A DNA stretch of 64,000 nucleotides from Pseudomonadota bacterium (lineage in GTDB: Bacteria > Myxococcota_A > Polyangia > GCA-2747355). A program made the translations under genes and the position numbers. The DNA is taken from positions 1 through 64,000 of the forward strand of contig JADJDT010000022.1 in assembly GCA_016702545.1 (NCBI GenBank), in the 5' to 3' direction. Of this stretch, positions 18,097 through 26,600 are shown piece after piece; position 1 is the stretch's first letter, and each line of letters opens with the position of its first letter. Under the pieces are notes generated by a model, which worked only from the letters and a program-made list of their open reading frames with translations, ran no database searches and was not told where the DNA came from.

Positions 18097-18827
18097 GGCC
18101 GCGGGATCGCCGCCTGGGGCGAGGCGTTGTTGCCCTGCCCACCGCCGCCCTTCTGGCCATAGGAGGCCCGCACGGGCTCTGTCACGGCGGCCCCCACGAC
18201 GGCCTCGATCGCGAGCTGACTGAGCCCGTCGCGGCCGACGCCCTCGGCGCGCAGCACGACGCGCCGGTCGTGGTCGCCGAAGCGTCGCAGGTCGAGGTCG
18301 GCGGCCGTCGCGCCGACCCCATCGCCATCGCAATCGCCGCTGTCGGAGCCCGCGGGCTCACCCGGCTCGTTGACGCCGTTGCACCACTGGTACTCGACGT
18401 CGTCGTTGCGCACGTAGACCGTGTAGCGCAGGTTGTGCGCCATCTGGGCCGTGCGCGGGTCGCTGCTCGCCGCCGACGAGCCGGTGACGAAGAACACGTT
18501 CTCCAGCGGCGCCGCCCCGTCGCAGAGCACCAGGCCCTTACCCGGCACGTAGCTCGTCACCGCCGGAGTGCAGAGCGAGCCATCGCCTCCGCGCAACAAG
18601 GTCGCCCAATCGGCACGCGCGCGCAGCAAGGCCTGGGCGCGCTCGATGCCGGTGTCGGCGGCGTAGAGCGCCTCCTGGCGCCGCGTCAGGTTGCCGGAGA
18701 TCTTCGTGCCCGAGGACGAGAGCCACATCGCCGTCAGCCCGATGCCCAGCACCATCAGCGTGACGAGCATGGCGATCAGCAGCACCGAGCCTTGATCCGG
18801 CCCGCGTCGCGCACTGGATGGCGTCAT
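18093..18827 (-). CDS. pilX: Type IV pilus minor pilin, PilX-like
   Basis: 244 residues. The N-terminus has a basic leader ending QGSVLLIAMLVTLMVLGIGL, the prepilin-like hydrophobic helix of the PilX_N family, which lacks the Glu5 of major pilins. A soluble domain with one probable disulfide loop follows (VLCDGAAP; CNGVNEPGEPAGSDSGDC). The start at 18827 overlaps the pilW stop by four bases (ATGA arrangement), indicating translational coupling. Longer in-frame starts run inside pilW and are shadows. With pilW, pilV and fimT it should form the minor-pilin priming complex at the pilus tip. The stop codon falls in the inverted-repeat element downstream. Confidence 0.8.
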   Translation of the reverse strand: MTPSSARRGPDQGSVLLIAMLVTLMVLGIGLTAMWLSSSGTKISGNLTRRQEALYAADTGIERAQALLRARADWATLLRGGDGSLCTPAVTSYVPGKGLVLCDGAAPLENVFFVTGSSAASSDPRTAQMAHNLRYTVYVRNDDVEYQWCNGVNEPGEPAGSDSGDCDGDGVGATAADLDLRRFGDHDRRVVLRAEGVGRDGLSQLAIEAVVGAAVTEPVRASYGQKGGGGQGNNASPQAAIPRP

Positions 18828-20035
18828 GGCGTCTGCCTCAGGTTGCGGGGCGTCACGAGCACGGTCAGGCGCCGCCGCTGGTAGCGATCGTTCGCGCCCG
18901 CCGCGCGATCTTCCGCCGCGGCCCGGCCGCCCTGCGGGGCCGTGGTGTCGGCGCTCGGTGAGCGCGCAGTCACCGTCAAGCGCACGGCGCCGATGCCCGC
19001 GGCGCAGGTCAGCGCATCGGGATAGCCATCGCCGTTCAGATCGCCCGCCTCGCCGCTGCCGTTGTGCGCCCACTCGTCGGCGGGCCGCGTGTCGATCCCG
19101 CTCACGACGTCGAGCCGCCCCTCGTCGAACAGGCCATTGCCGTTCTCGTCGCAGGCGTAGGCGATCTGCAGGTCCTCGACGCCGTCGGCCACCACCTCGA
19201 CGTCCGCCGTGTCCGCCGACGGATGGGGATTGGAGGTCGACCAGGTCACCAGCCGCGGGGGCTGCTCCGGCCGCAGCGGGTCGCTCTCGACCGCGAAGTG
19301 GCGTACCCCCGCACCGCCGACGTTGAGCACCAGCGTCCCGGCGTCGTAGCCGCCCGCGGGGAAGATCTCGACGCCGGCCGGCGGATTGACGTCGGGGCCG
19401 AAGACGCCGGCAAGGTGCGGCAGCTCGTAGCCCCCGGCGCCCGCGTTCCACACCGGCGCCGCGGTCACGCGCAACATCGTACAGGGCTTGCTCGTCCCCG
19501 GTTGCCAGAGGGCGATGTGCTCGCCGGCAGGGAAGCGGCCGGGCGAGCCGACGATCGCCAGCGCATGCACACCCGGCATCGTCTGGGTCAATCGCGCCGC
19601 CGTCAGACCCGAGGGCGTCCCCGGCGTGGCGCCGACGAACGCGACGGAGAACGAGTCCACGCCGTCCCCGTGGCCGCTGGCGCAGTCGACCGCCGGATCG
19701 CCGACCAGCAGCAGGTTGCAGTCGTTGTAGACCCGCAGCGGCGACAGCCACGGCGCCGGCGGGGTGGTGCCGGTCGCGTTCTCGTAGCGCAGGATGCGGC
19801 CCCGTGGACAGCCGCCCAGCCCATGGCCCGCCAGGCGCACGCTGCGCTGCAGGAACTCCAGCGCGCCCCACAGATTCTCCTGGCTGGTGAGGTTGTCCAT
19901 CTGCTGGTTGTAGCTGCGGGTCTGGCCCGACATCAGGTGATAGAGCCCCGCCGAGAGCATCGCCGCCAGCGCCAGCGCGATCATCAGCTCGACGATCGTC
20001 AGGCCCGCTTCGTTGCCGCGGCGCCGGCGCATCAA
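18824..20035 (-). CDS. pilW: Type IV pilus minor pilin, PilW-like
   Basis: 403 residues. The start at 20035 gives MRRRRGNEAGLTIVELMIAL, a class III prepilin leader cleaved by PilD after the Gly before LTIVE, with Glu5 present. A long soluble domain follows, rich in repeats such as DENGNGLFDEG and DLNGDGYPDA that resemble calcium-binding loops. It overlaps pilV by four bases at its start and pilX by four bases at its end. Longer in-frame starts up to 20266 lie inside pilV and are not likely. Family assignment rests on the leader, gene order and size rather than on the soluble domain. Confidence 0.8.
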   Translation of the reverse strand: MMRRRRGNEAGLTIVELMIALALAAMLSAGLYHLMSGQTRSYNQQMDNLTSQENLWGALEFLQRSVRLAGHGLGGCPRGRILRYENATGTTPPAPWLSPLRVYNDCNLLLVGDPAVDCASGHGDGVDSFSVAFVGATPGTPSGLTAARLTQTMPGVHALAIVGSPGRFPAGEHIALWQPGTSKPCTMLRVTAAPVWNAGAGGYELPHLAGVFGPDVNPPAGVEIFPAGGYDAGTLVLNVGGAGVRHFAVESDPLRPEQPPRLVTWSTSNPHPSADTADVEVVADGVEDLQIAYACDENGNGLFDEGRLDVVSGIDTRPADEWAHNGSGEAGDLNGDGYPDALTCAAGIGAVRLTVTARSPSADTTAPQGGRAAAEDRAAGANDRYQRRRLTVLVTPRNLRQTP

Positions 20036-20526
20036 CGGTACCTCTGCAGCGACATCGTCACGCCGAGCTCGCGGTACTGTTGGGCTGGGGCGAGCTCCGC
20101 GCCGCGCTCGACGCTGAGCCAGCTCACGCGCACGGTGATCAGGCGGCTGCCGCCGGCGGCCGGGCTCTCGATCATCGTGCGCGCGGTGAAGGGCCCGTCG
20201 CCTTGGCCATCGGCGCTCACGCCCTGCATCGGCGTCACGCCGTCGCGCTTCATCTCGGTACTCCACACGCCGCCGGTGTCGACGATGTTGGCGTAGTCGA
20301 TCGTCTGATAGTGCTCCAGCGTGAGCTGGGCCAGCCGCGTGCCCTCGCTGGCCAGCTTCGAGTTGGTCACCTGGCGAATCGTCGTCAGCTGCAGCGCCGT
20401 GAGACCGAGCATCACGACCATCAGCAGCAGCATGGTCATCAGCACTTCGACGATCGTGAAGCCGGCGCCGCCCGCCGGCGCCTCGGGCGACGGGAGGGGA
20501 CTTCTGCTCACGCTCTCAGTTACCAC
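20032..20526 (-). CDS. pilV: Type IV pilus minor pilin, PilV-like
   Basis: 164 residues. A Pro/Ala-rich leader ends AGGAGFTIVEVLMTMLLLMV, a canonical prepilin cleavage site (G|FTIVE) followed by the N-terminal alpha-helix. The remainder is a short beta-rich domain. It sits between fimT (9-base gap) and pilW (4-base overlap) in the same direction, the usual order fimT-pilV-pilW-pilX. A role in pilus assembly initiation and adhesin display follows from the family. Confidence 0.82.
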   Translation of the reverse strand: MVTESVSRSPLPSPEAPAGGAGFTIVEVLMTMLLLMVVMLGLTALQLTTIRQVTNSKLASEGTRLAQLTLEHYQTIDYANIVDTGGVWSTEMKRDGVTPMQGVSADGQGDGPFTARTMIESPAAGGSRLITVRVSWLSVERGAELAPAQQYRELGVTMSLQRYR

Positions 20527-20535
20527 GGCCGTCCC

Positions 20536-21171
20536 TCACCAGCGGTCGTAGACGCGCACGTACGCCGTGGTCTGATAGACGACGATGCGCGCGTGGAACT
20601 GATTGTTGACCGTACGCACGAAGATCGTGGCGGAGCTGTCGGTCGGCGCGGTGGTGCTGCCGGCCTCGGCCTGCACGTCGGCGGTGCCGGTGAAGCGCAC
20701 CTCCGCCGGCAGCGCGCCGGGTGGCGCGTAGGCAGTCCCGGGGGTGGCGGCCCGCTCGAGCACCCCCGCCACGATCACGGTCGCGGGCAGCACCTCGCGG
20801 CGCAAGAGCGACATCGTCGTCGTGCCCGGGACGACCGCATTGAGCGAGTAGCGCTCACCGGGGCTCGGAATCACCATCGAGCGGTGCTCGCGGCTGGCAA
20901 TCGCCTCGTAGTGCAAGCGCCGCAGGTCTTGCGCGAGCAGGCGCACGCTGCGCCGGAAATCCGCCTCACTGCTGTCGCGACCGAAGGTGGGAATGGCGAG
21001 GGCGGCGAGGACCGCCAGGATCGCGACCACCACCAACAGCTCCACCAGCGTGAAGCCCGCGGATCGCGACAGGCCGGATCGCGACAGGCCGGATCGCGAC
21101 AGGCCGGATCGCGACAGGGGTGGTCGAGCCCGCCGCGACGGAGACAGGTCGGACTGAAACCAGCGTTTCAT
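20536..21171 (-). CDS. fimT: Prepilin-type protein, FimT/GspH-like, with a repeat-containing leader
   Basis: 211 residues. The prepilin motif AGFTLVELLVVVAILAVLAA is clear and a GspH-type domain follows. The leader from the start at 21171 (MKRWFQSDL) is about 40 residues long, against 6-25 in most prepilins. It contains a four-fold Leu-Ser-Arg-Ser-Gly repeat just before the cleavage site. A start inside the repeat is not available as ATG or GTG, so the long leader appears genuine. It is the first gene of the minus-strand minor-pilin operon. Confidence 0.8.
   Translation of the reverse strand: MKRWFQSDLSPSRRARPPLSRSGLSRSGLSRSGLSRSAGFTLVELLVVVAILAVLAALAIPTFGRDSSEADFRRSVRLLAQDLRRLHYEAIASREHRSMVIPSPGERYSLNAVVPGTTTMSLLRREVLPATVIVAGVLERAATPGTAYAPPGALPAEVRFTGTADVQAEAGSTTAPTDSSATIFVRTVNNQFHARIVVYQTTAYVRVYDRW
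21061..21120 (-). repeat. Four-copy 15-bp tandem repeat in the fimT leader
   Basis: GGATCGCGACAGGCC occurs four times head to tail, the last copy ending GGGG. It encodes the Leu-Ser-Arg-Ser-Gly repeat of the prepilin leader. Confidence 0.97.
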
Positions 21172-21385
21172 GCGCTCTCCCCTCGCGTGCCCAGCGGCGC
21201 GCACCGAGCGTCACGACGACCGCGAGCCCACGCGTCCACGGTCGCCGGAGGTCCCAGCACCAGCAGTCTCCGTGCCACTGGCCAGCCTGCTGCGCTCCAG
21301 GCTCGAACGAAGCGCAATGATGCCAGATTGGGCGCGGTGAACGCAAAACGGCCGCGCCGCCGATCACCGCAGCGGGCCGACGAGG

Positions 21386-21413
21386 CCGCAATTATTGCGG
21401 AGGGCCGGCCCTC
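21386..21413. promoter_or_regulatory. Two adjacent perfect palindromes upstream of the minor-pilin operon
   Basis: CCGCAAT-T-ATTGCGG (21386-21400) is immediately followed by, and shares a base with, GAGGGCCGGCCCTC (21400-21413). They lie about 215 bases upstream of fimT and about 125 bases past the end of the ribbon-helix-helix gene. They could be operators, or a hairpin terminator for the upstream gene. The rest of the 368-base gap holds only the 15-bp repeats described separately. Confidence 0.4.
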
Positions 21414-21473
21414 TCGGAGGGCAGCGCGGAGACGCCGGAGGCCCGATGAGCACGCGAAGCCGTGACGGCTCGC

Positions 21474-21549
21474 GAGCTGTCAGAAGGTGAGCTGTCAGAA
21501 GGTGAGCTGTCAGAGCGCGAGCGCTCAGAACGCGAGCGCTCAGAACGTG
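21474..21549. repeat. Five-copy 15-bp tandem repeat across the stop codon of the RHH gene
   Basis: The unit GAGCTGTCAGAAGGT occurs twice, followed by three diverging copies (GAGCTGTCAGAGCGC, GAGCGCTCAGAACGC, GAGCGCTCAGAACGT). The stop codon of the minus-strand gene ending at 21540 is inside the array, and each further unit repeats the TGA in the same frame because the period is 15. Confidence 0.93.
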
Positions 21550-21854
21550 AAGCGACGGGCCGCTTCGTGGAGCTGGTCGACGCTGAGCTGCCGGCCCGAT
21601 CGCCCGACGGGCTTGCTGGCCCGCGGCGGCGCCTCGACACGGGGGCGCGGGGTGGCAGACGGGGCGACGGGGGCGGGCGCCGGCGCGGGTCTCGCCTCGC
21701 GCGTGGCCGGCGGCCCGGCCAGGCTCAGGAGCGCCGCCACCCGCTCCTCGATCACCTCACTCATGCTCACGCCCTTCTTGTCGCAGTAGGCGCGCAGCGC
21801 GTCGTAGGTCGTCCCGCGCACGGAGATGCTTCTGCGGGTCTGCTTCTTGGCCAT
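21540..21854 (-). CDS. Small ribbon-helix-helix-like DNA-binding protein with Pro/Ala-rich linker
   Basis: 104 residues. The start at 21854 (MAKKQTRRSISVRGTTYDAL) has GGAGG nine bases upstream. The N-terminal 45 residues fit a ribbon-helix-helix fold: a short basic beta-strand (RRSISVRGTTY), a helix, then MSEVIEERVAALL. A Pro/Ala/Arg-rich linker and a short C-terminal helix follow. Such proteins bind DNA as dimers, often as antitoxin-type repressors, but no toxin gene is adjacent. It lies directly upstream of the minor-pilin genes in the same direction and could regulate them; this is inference. Confidence 0.6.
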   Translation of the reverse strand: MAKKQTRRSISVRGTTYDALRAYCDKKGVSMSEVIEERVAALLSLAGPPATREARPAPAPAPVAPSATPRPRVEAPPRASKPVGRSGRQLSVDQLHEAARRFTF

Positions 21855-22132
21855 GGGCTGGGTCCTCCCGCGCTCGGGGAGCGCGTGCTTCGAGTCCGAG
21901 GTCCTATTCTGGGCAGCTCGCCGCGAGGCGTCAAGGGTGCACTGCATCTAGTTACCCAGAGGCGGCCCTATACCACATCGTGTGTCCGCCGGGTCGCGCT
22001 GCCCCCGCCGGGCGGAGCCTTCGGCGGCGCTCGCTGCCCCTGCTTTTCGTGCCGCATTGCGTCGCATCGGCTAAGCTCAGCGCGGCCAACGGACAAGGGG
22101 CCGGGGGAACGCTAGCCGCAGCGGAGCCGAGG

Positions 22133-22966
22133 GTGAACCGCCTGATTCTCATTGCCGCCGCGACCGTCGCCTCGGGCTGGGGCTGCGAGGGGCAACCGAC
22201 CTCGGCGGCGGGTCCGCAGCCGCCCCCGCCCGACGAGACGCTGGTCGTGCGCGACGGCTTGGGCCTGCTCTTCACGTTCTTCGATCACACCGGTCAGATG
22301 CGCACGGTCGACCGGTTGCGAGCCGTCGAGAGCGAAGCGCGGCGCGCGGTGCTCGTCACCGACCCCCGCCGTTCGCTCGGCGACGACCGCGTCTACGTCG
22401 CCGATCTGACCGTTCACGACCCACGCGACGATACGTACCCGACCTGGGTCGAGCAGAAGGGCACGTGGCTCGACCGGGTGATGCCCCGTGTCAGCGTGGC
22501 CACGATCGGGCGGCGCGGCGCAGACGCTACAGCGACGGCGGCCGTCGGCCGCGCCACCCGGCGCGCGACCCGACGTCGGGGCGCGGGTGGTGACCGCACG
22601 CGCGCGATGGCTGCCGCCGCGGCAGCGACGGCACCGGTAGCGGCGGGCGGCGGCCAGGCGGTGGCCACGGCCGGTGGCCCACCGAACGCGGCGACGTTGC
22701 CGAAGGTGATCGTCTTTGGCACCGGCTGGTGTCCCTCGTGCCGGCTCGCGCGCGACTACCTGCGACAGCGCGGCGTACGGTTCCTCGACATCGATGTCGA
22801 ACAGCAGCCCGAGGCCGGCAAGAAGATGGTCGAGATCCAACAGGCCAACGGCATGCGACCCGGGGCCGTACCGCTGATTATCGTCAACGGCCGCGTCTTC
22901 CAGGGCTTCAGCCGCTTTCAGCTCGAGGTCGCGATCAACAACCTGCAGCAGGCGAAGGCCTCATGA
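22133..22966 (+). CDS. Secreted or lipid-anchored thioredoxin/glutaredoxin-fold protein with CPSC motif
   Basis: 277 residues from a GTG start at 22133, chosen because it begins a signal-peptide-like segment (LILIAAATVASGWGC, Cys 18). A poorly conserved N-terminal domain with LVVRDGLGLLFTFFD follows, resembling DUF4124-type or other beta-rich periplasmic modules. An Ala/Arg-rich linker leads to a C-terminal glutaredoxin-like domain: VIVFGTGWCPSCRLARDYL with active-site Cys 200 and Cys 203, and the cis-Pro region AVPLIIVNGRVFQGF. It probably acts as a periplasmic thiol oxidoreductase. Its stop overlaps the ATG of the cytochrome-like gene (ATGA), so the two are translationally coupled. Confidence 0.75.
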   Translation: MNRLILIAAATVASGWGCEGQPTSAAGPQPPPPDETLVVRDGLGLLFTFFDHTGQMRTVDRLRAVESEARRAVLVTDPRRSLGDDRVYVADLTVHDPRDDTYPTWVEQKGTWLDRVMPRVSVATIGRRGADATATAAVGRATRRATRRRGAGGDRTRAMAAAAAATAPVAAGGGQAVATAGGPPNAATLPKVIVFGTGWCPSCRLARDYLRQRGVRFLDIDVEQQPEAGKKMVEIQQANGMRPGAVPLIIVNGRVFQGFSRFQLEVAINNLQQAKAS

Positions 22967-23433
22967 AGCTTGGGCTGCCGCTCTTGCTGCTGGCCGCGCT
23001 GCTGGTGCTCGAGGGCTGTCGCTGCGACCCTCGGCGCGAGTCGCCGCGGCTCTCGGCTCAGCAGGCGCTGCAGGCCGAGCGGGAGCGGTCGGCCCTCCGA
23101 GCCCTCGGGGTTCGCGAGCAGATGCGGCGACTGCAGCGGCTGACGAGCGAACTGCGGCGGCGCGCCCTCGGCGGCGCGTCGTGGGCCGCGCCGGCGCAGC
23201 GGCTCGCGGGGTTGGTGCAGGCGATCGACCCACGGGCCACGCTGCCCGGCTTCTCGCTGCGCCTGCGAGCCCTGCAAGGACGCGCCGACGCGCTCGTGGC
23301 CGCGCCGCGGCCGCTCCAGGTCCAGGCCTTCAATGCGTTGGTTACAGCCTGTCGCGCGTGCCATGCGCGGCACGCGGGCTCGGCCGCGGCGCGCCGGCTC
23401 AGCGACCAGAGCGTGCCCGCACTGATTCGGTGA
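22963..23433 (+). CDS. Small c-type cytochrome lipoprotein (c556/c'-like)
   Basis: 156 residues. A signal peptide with a Leu-rich core ends at Cys 19 (LVLEGC), suggesting a lipoprotein, although Glu at -2 is unusual. The body is helical, rich in Arg, Leu and Gln. A single heme-attachment motif CRACH lies near the C-terminus (Cys 130, Cys 133, His 134), the position typical of cytochrome c556 and c' four-helix bundles. The coupled thiol oxidoreductase gene upstream could keep the CxxC reduced for heme attachment or form a redox pair; that is inference. It sits between the minor-pilin genes and pilY1. Confidence 0.65.
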   Translation: MKLGLPLLLLAALLVLEGCRCDPRRESPRLSAQQALQAERERSALRALGVREQMRRLQRLTSELRRRALGGASWAAPAQRLAGLVQAIDPRATLPGFSLRLRALQGRADALVAAPRPLQVQAFNALVTACRACHARHAGSAAARRLSDQSVPALIR

Positions 23434-23574
23434 CGCCGACCGACCGACCTCGCTCGGTGATCGGGTCGCTATGTAATTAGTTCATGGTCGCGCACGATCT
23501 TGCGACCCGTGGCGCCGTCGGCAACGAGCTTCCGCGAGGAATCACCGCGGAGCAGATGGCCCGCGGACTGCATG

Positions 23575-23600
23575 CGTCCGGGATCTTCGTCCGGGATCTT
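23575..23600 (+). repeat. 13-bp direct repeat upstream of pilY1
   Basis: CGTCCGGGATCTT occurs twice in tandem in the 217-base gap before pilY1. No other feature was recognised in that gap. Confidence 0.85.
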
Positions 23601-23650
23601 CGTCGCACGGCTCGGGTCCTCGTCTCTCGGCTGCCATGGAGGTGTGGCGC

Positions 23651-26600
23651 ATGCTCAAGGCTCAGTCCCGCCAAATGCTGGCGCTGACCGTCGTCGGTGC
23701 CCTCATGGCGCTGCCGGAGGCCGCTCTCGCCAAGTTCGATCCGCTGGTGCTGCTCAACACCGGGCAGCCGCGCAGCGAGGTCGTGCTGCTGCTCGACACC
23801 TCGGGATCGATGGCCAGCGCCCTGAGCGCCACGGCGGGCGCCTGCGCCGATGTCGGCGGGGGCGATTGCTTCGGCGACCGTGGCGGGACGGTCGATCTCT
23901 GCGGCGATGGGCTGTGCAGCGGCGTCGAAGCGGCGGCCGGCTGCGCCGCGGATTGTCCGCTGACGAGTAACGCCACCCCGTTGACGGGCACACTGGCAGC
24001 GGCCGGCCAGGCGCCGAGCTGCGGTAGCAACCACCTCAGCCGCTTCGCTGCCACCAAGCGCACGCTGCGCGCCCTCCTGCCCGAGCTGCGCGCGGCGGCG
24101 AGCTTCGCGCTGCTGGGCTTCGAGCAGCAGGGCTATTACCGCTACTACGCGGCCGCCGGCGGCCTCCCGAGCCACCCCGTGACCATCTTCCTCAGCGAAT
24201 GGGAGCTGCGCCGCGCGAGCGGCTGGGACGGCGGCGCGGATGCCCCGACGGCCAGCTTCGTTTGGCCGGTCAGCGGGATGGGCCTGATCGGCGCCACGCT
24301 GACGCTGACCTCGGGGAGCGCGCTCGCGGTAGCGGCGGACAGCCTCTACCGGCGAGCCGACGACCCGTCCGCGGAGCAGCGCGCCGCCTGGGCCACGGCG
24401 GGCCGCCACTTCAACGACGGCAGCCACGACTGGCTCTATGTCGGCAGCTACTACACCTACGATGCGCTGGGGATCGACCCCAGCAACAGCGCCCTGCACG
24501 CGCACTACGAGGGTCCGCAGTTCACCGCCGGGGCGAACACTTGGGTCTATGAGCGCTATGCAGCGGCGGCCTGCACCGAGGGGCTGGAGCAGGGTATCGA
24601 CGGCAGCACCGAGGCTGCTCGCGTGATCGTGCCGTTGACCGCCTCCACCGCGCAGGGGGACCACGACCTCGCCCTCGGCGCGCTGCTGGCGCAGCTCAAC
24701 ACGGCGCCCAACGGCGGTTTGCTGGCGGTCGGGCGCACCCCGCTGGCGGAGGGGATCGACACCGCCCGCGCCCACCTCCAGCACCGGCGCAACGGCACGA
24801 ATGGCTTCGCCGCGCCGGACCCCGGCGGCGCCTGCCGGCCGCACTTCGTCGTCGTGATCAGCGACGGCACCACCGTCACCGGCGCGGACCCCATCGCCGC
24901 GGCGGCCGCGCTGCGGGCCGACGACCCGGGCAACCCGACCCGCACCTTCGTCGTGGCGCTACCGGGCGCGGACCTGACGGTGCTCGACGCGGTGGCGGCC
25001 GCCGGCGGCACCGATACCGCGCGCTTCGCCAACGACGAGCACGAGCTGCTGCAGGTGCTGCGCGAGCTGCTGCTCGGCGAGCTGCGGCGTGAGGTCACGA
25101 CGGCCCCGGCCGGCACGGCCACCAGCCCGCTGAGTCGCATCGAGGGCAATCTGGCTGTGCTGGCGACGACCGCCTACCCCGGATGGGAGGGGCGGCTGCG
25201 CGCCGTCGACGCGGCGACGCAATGCACCAACAACGGCGACTGCGCCACGGGCACCTGCGTCGATGGGCGTTGTGAGCTGTGGGACGCGGGCGAGCAGCTC
25301 GCGACGCGCGACTGGTTCTCACGCCGGCTCTACAGCGGCGTGCACGACGCCGTCTCGGGGGGCCCGCTCGATCCACTGCCGCTGCTGGCCAACGACGGCA
25401 GCGGCGCGGTTTGCATCACGGCCGGCGCCGCAGCCGGCTGCGATCCCTCACTGGGCCTCGGCGACGTGTGGACGACCTTGACCGGCAGCGCCCCGCCCGC
25501 CGACCTCGGGGCGATGGTGCAATGGCTGGCTGGCAAGGGTCGCAGCTGGAAGCTGCCGGCGCTGATCAACAGCGTGCCGGCAGCGGTCGGCCCACCGCCC
25601 TTGTATCCCGGCGTGACCGGTCACGCGGCGTTGGAGTCGGCCGAGGTCGCCCGACGGCGCATCGCCTTCGTCGCCTCCGACGAGGGTCTGCTGCACGCCT
25701 TCGACCTGCTCCAGGGCGTCGAGCTCTATGCCTTCCTGCCGGCCCACCTGTTGCCGCAGATCTATGCGCTCTACGCGCGGGGCGGCCAGGACGCCGACCC
25801 GGCCCGCCACCACTGGGTGTTGGCCAACTCACCGCGGGTGGAGGACCAGCCCGACGGCGGCGGCGGCTGGCGCACCTACCTGGTCCAGACGGACGGGCCC
25901 GGCGGCGCCCGCTTCGCGGTGCTGGACATCACCAGCCCGGGGAGCTGCAGCGATCCCTTGGTCGCGACGAGCTGCACGCTGAACGATCCGCCGCTGCGCG
26001 TCGTCTTCGACGCCGACCACGCCGCGCCGCCGCTGCTGCCGCGCTTCGGTCAGACCTGGTCCATCCCAGCGCTCTCCTGGAGCGCGGCCTACCAGGCGCT
26101 GGCCGCCATGGGCAGCGGCTACGACGGGGCAGTGGCGGGCGAGGGCAGTCACTACAACCTCTTCAGCAGGGTCGCGGGACCGGCGTGGAGCACGGCGCCT
26201 GCCGACGTCGACGGACTCTACCTCGACGGCTCGGGCGCGGCCGTGAATGACTACGCGGTGGTCGCCGACACGGTCGCGGTCACCAAGGTCCCCGGTGATC
26301 GCGACGTGATCGCCACCTACCAGGCCGATCTTGCCGGCCGCATCACGCGCTTCGACCGCGCGCGCCTGCTGTCCGTGGGCACGGTGCTCGATGCTACCGA
26401 CCAGGCCGGGCCGCAGCATCCGTTCTACTTCGCCCCTGCGGCACTCTATCGCGACGACATCAACCACGTCTCCTTCGCCGGCAACTCGGGCGCCATGCAG
26501 GAGGCTGACTACAGCTGGAATCCGAGCTTCGAGTCGCGGCTGTTCCTGCGCACCGAGAATGGCGCCACGGTCGATCCGCTGGCAGACCACTTCACCTGTG

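Noticed and set aside
18827..19871. Longer pilX starting inside pilW
   Set aside because: The extra residues are antiframe pilW output; a prepilin-type N-terminus begins at 18827.
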